Assembly (NCBI GenBank): GCA_903854365.1
Contig: CAINWE010000099.1
Location: forward strand, 1 to 7,681
DNA: 7,681 bases
Source of the DNA: Oligoflexia bacterium
GTDB taxonomy: Bacteria; Bdellovibrionota; UBA1018
Reading direction: 5' to 3'
This document shows, piece by piece, positions 6,195 through 7,681 of this stretch. The notes below the pieces were generated by a model. That model ran no database searches. It worked only from the letters and a program-made list of their open reading frames with translations, and was not told the origin of the DNA. The translations under genes and the position numbers were made by a program. The stretch's first letter is position 1; every line of letters starts with the position of its first letter.

Positions 6195-6855
6195 GGGATT
6201 GTCACGAGAGCAGATCGCTCAGCGAATCGCACAGGAGATGAGAGATGGATACTACGTCAATCTCGGGATCGGCATTCCGACTCTAGTTGCTAATTATATT
6301 CCAAAAGGTATGAACGTAATTCTTCAGAGTGAGAACGGGATTTTGGGGGTAGGTCCCTACCCGACTGAGAGTGCAGTGGATCCAGATTTAATTAATGCCG
6401 GTAAAGAAACTGTGACTGTGGTTCCGGGCGCTGCTTATCTATCTAGCGCAGATTCTTTCGCAATGATTCGTGGCGGGCACGTGGATTTGACCGTACTGGG
6501 TGCGATGGAAGTCGATGAGCAGGGAAATATTGCGAATTGGATGATCCCCGGAAAAATGGTGAAGGGGATGGGCGGCGCAATGGATCTCGTCGCGAGCGTG
6601 AAGAACTTGATTGTGGCGATGCAGCACGTGTCTAAAGAAGGGGAGAGCAAGATTCTTCCCAAATGTACTTTGCCACTCACGGGCGTCGGCGTAGTTAAGA
6701 AAATCGTCTCCGAGTTGGCCGTCATTGACGTGACCTCAAATGGATTGATCCTGAGGGAGCGTGCCCCAGGGGTGAGCGTCGATCAGATCGTAAAGGCAAC
6801 GGCGGCCCGGCTGTCTGTCCCCGCAGCAGTCCCTGAGATGTCGATCGGATTTTGA
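6181..6855 (+). CDS. scoB: Succinyl-CoA:3-ketoacid CoA-transferase, subunit B
   Basis: This is the beta subunit (224 residues) carrying the catalytic glutamate of the CoA-transferase. Glu51 in the QSENGILG block is the expected residue that forms the enzyme-CoA thioester. Other family blocks are VNLGIGIPTLVANY (26-39), GGHVDLTVLGAMEVD (98-112), and GNIANWMIPGKMVKGMGGAMDL (117-138). The start at ATG 6181 is chosen because MAQSKGLSREQIAQRIAQEM is the usual opening helix. The same frame stays open upstream to 6049, but that stretch encodes the C-terminal end of scoA in another frame. No strong Shine-Dalgarno sequence precedes the ATG, and the 14-base overlap with scoA suggests translational coupling. 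A short inverted repeat spans the stop codon. Confidence 0.95.
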   Translation: MAQSKGLSREQIAQRIAQEMRDGYYVNLGIGIPTLVANYIPKGMNVILQSENGILGVGPYPTESAVDPDLINAGKETVTVVPGAAYLSSADSFAMIRGGHVDLTVLGAMEVDEQGNIANWMIPGKMVKGMGGAMDLVASVKNLIVAMQHVSKEGESKILPKCTLPLTGVGVVKKIVSELAVIDVTSNGLILRERAPGVSVDQIVKATAARLSVPAAVPEMSIGF

Positions 6856-6859
6856 TCGA
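6841..6859. repeat. Short inverted repeat across the scoB stop codon
   Basis: TCGATC (6841-6846) and GATCGA (6854-6859) are perfect reverse complements separated by 7 bases. There is no T-run after it, so it is not an intrinsic terminator. It may be chance, since GATCG motifs are common in this coding sequence, or it may form a small RNA hairpin between scoB and the next gene. Confidence 0.3.
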
Positions 6860-6870
6860 GAAGGTTCAGC

Positions 6871-6877
6871 TGGAGGA
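6871..6877 (+). promoter_or_regulatory. Ribosome binding site of the FemAB-like gene
   Basis: TGGAGGA holds a strong GGAGG core ending 10 bases before ATG 6887. It supports that start, which opens with Met-Trp-Ile-Ala-Lys. Confidence 0.65.
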
Positions 6878-6886
6878 TTCGGATCG

Positions 6887-7681
6887 ATGTGGATTGCTAA
6901 ACCCCTCGACGCGCTCAGTTCTGATGAGAAGAGTCTCTTGCTCTTACGGGGGCCAGTGCCTTTGTCGCAAACTTTCCTTTGGCAGGAGGCTGCGCAAGCG
7001 AGTGGGGCTCGAAGTTTTCTCGTGTTGAATGTCGAGCGTCGCGTCGGAGGATTTGTTCATACTTTCGATGGGCAGAGTTTTGAATGCGTGAACGGTCCAA
7101 TTCTGAATTGGGATCGTCCTGACCTCATAGCTGGCGAAATTGCCGTTTTTGCTCAGGCGGTCAGTAAGCTTTCTCGCTCATTTCGGTCGATGACCTTGGC
7201 GCCTCGGTGGGAGTTGCTCAATGCTCAACAACGGTTATCCTCTCTGCCGATGCAGCCGACTGAAATCGATCAGGCGTCTACCTTGCTCATTCCGGTCGAG
7301 CGGACTGTAGCTGCTCAATATCAGCGGGTCCAGCCGAGAATGCGACGAACGCTAGCTCGAGCTCAGAGAGCAGGAGTTCGGGTGGAATTCCGGGATTTAG
7401 ATGAGTCTGCTTTGGAGGGTTTTTTTCAAGGGATGCAGGAGTTTGGAGTGAAGAAAGGATTTTTTGTACCGCCTTGGGAGTGGTTTCAGAAGTTCACGCT
7501 CTCTTCCTGTTTTGAGTCGATTTCATTTCAAATTCTGAATTCGCGAGTCCAGGATTTGTCTTCCCAACTCTTGGTGGCTCACACTCCGGTGTCGTCGCAT
7601 TATTTGTTCGGCTATGACCTGAGGCTGAGTGAGAGCTCCCTGAGTACTGCCGCAGTCGCGCATTTTCACGTTTTAGAGCAC
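6887..7681 (+). CDS. FemAB/GNAT-like aminoacyltransferase, 3' end beyond the window
   Basis: The frame is open for exactly 265 codons to the window edge with no stop, so the C-terminal end is missing. The visible part resembles FemAB-type proteins, which carry two GNAT folds and typically transfer amino acids from aminoacyl-tRNA onto lipid II or related acceptors. Supporting features are the early aromatic block PLSQTFLWQEA (25-35), the basic helix RMRRTLARAQRAGVRVEF (141-158) that matches the family's Lys/Arg-rich 'RN-x-x-K-A' region, then FFQGMQEFGVKKGFFVPPWEWF (169-190 region), and a late strand with HYLFGYDL (228-235) where the family has Tyr-x-x-Gly-Ala. No signal peptide or membrane segment is seen, which fits a cytoplasmic enzyme. 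It starts 31 bases after scoB with its own strong ribosome binding site and no terminator between, so it is probably the fourth gene of the operon. Similar GNAT proteins of cellulose or exopolysaccharide loci are an alternative; the exact substrate is unknown. Confidence 0.7.
   Translation, partial: MWIAKPLDALSSDEKSLLLLRGPVPLSQTFLWQEAAQASGARSFLVLNVERRVGGFVHTFDGQSFECVNGPILNWDRPDLIAGEIAVFAQAVSKLSRSFRSMTLAPRWELLNAQQRLSSLPMQPTEIDQASTLLIPVERTVAAQYQRVQPRMRRTLARAQRAGVRVEFRDLDESALEGFFQGMQEFGVKKGFFVPPWEWFQKFTLSSCFESISFQILNSRVQDLSSQLLVAHTPVSSHYLFGYDLRLSESSLSTAAVAHFHVLEH

Noticed and set aside
5493..6855. AtoD/AtoA short-chain fatty acid CoA-transferase
   Set aside because: The subunit A glycine motif is GGFGLCGIPE and the NNAGVDDFGIG block is present, both of the SCOT type rather than E. 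coli AtoD.
6841..6859. Intrinsic terminator after scoB
   Set aside because: The inverted repeat has only 6 pairs and no T-run after it, and a well-placed ribosome binding site for the next gene follows at once.

Overview
The window carries seven genes or gene parts and almost no non-coding DNA. The longest gap is the 128-base divergent intergenic region at 4158-4285. The sequence looks like a moderate-GC Gram-negative bacterium. The combination of an HtrA protease followed by a conserved-looking small protein, a SCOT-type ketone-body operon and many exported proteins would fit Bdellovibrionota or a relative. That placement is inference from general resemblance and not from any marker gene.

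Left part (1-2333, + strand): the 3' end of an unrecognised reading frame overlaps, in an ATGA stop/start, the start of a long gene. That gene encodes an exported protein with a Sec signal peptide, two helical hairpins separated by Pro/Gln-rich linkers, a helical middle region and a C-terminal cysteine protease domain. The C-terminal domain shows the His-Trp / Asp / Gln / Cys pattern of clan CE (Ulp1/SENP, family C48), with spacing nearly identical to yeast Ulp1. This is the most unusual item in the window: a protease fold best known for cleaving ubiquitin and ubiquitin-like proteins, on a bacterial protein built for export.

Middle part (2346-4157, - strand): an HtrA/DegS-like serine protease with an N-terminal membrane segment and one PDZ domain, followed 12 bases later by an unrecognised 218-residue protein. 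This pair converges on the CE-protease gene with only 12 bases between the stop codons.

Right part (4286-7681, + strand): acetyl-CoA acetyltransferase, the two subunits of succinyl-CoA:3-ketoacid CoA-transferase, and the first 265 residues of a FemAB/GNAT-like aminoacyltransferase that runs off the window. The first three form a complete acetoacetate-use pathway. CoA transfer from succinyl-CoA activates acetoacetate, and thiolase splits acetoacetyl-CoA into two acetyl-CoA. The FemAB-like gene sits only 31 bases downstream and is probably read on the same transcript, although its expected job (adding amino acids to peptidoglycan precursors or a related acceptor) is unrelated.
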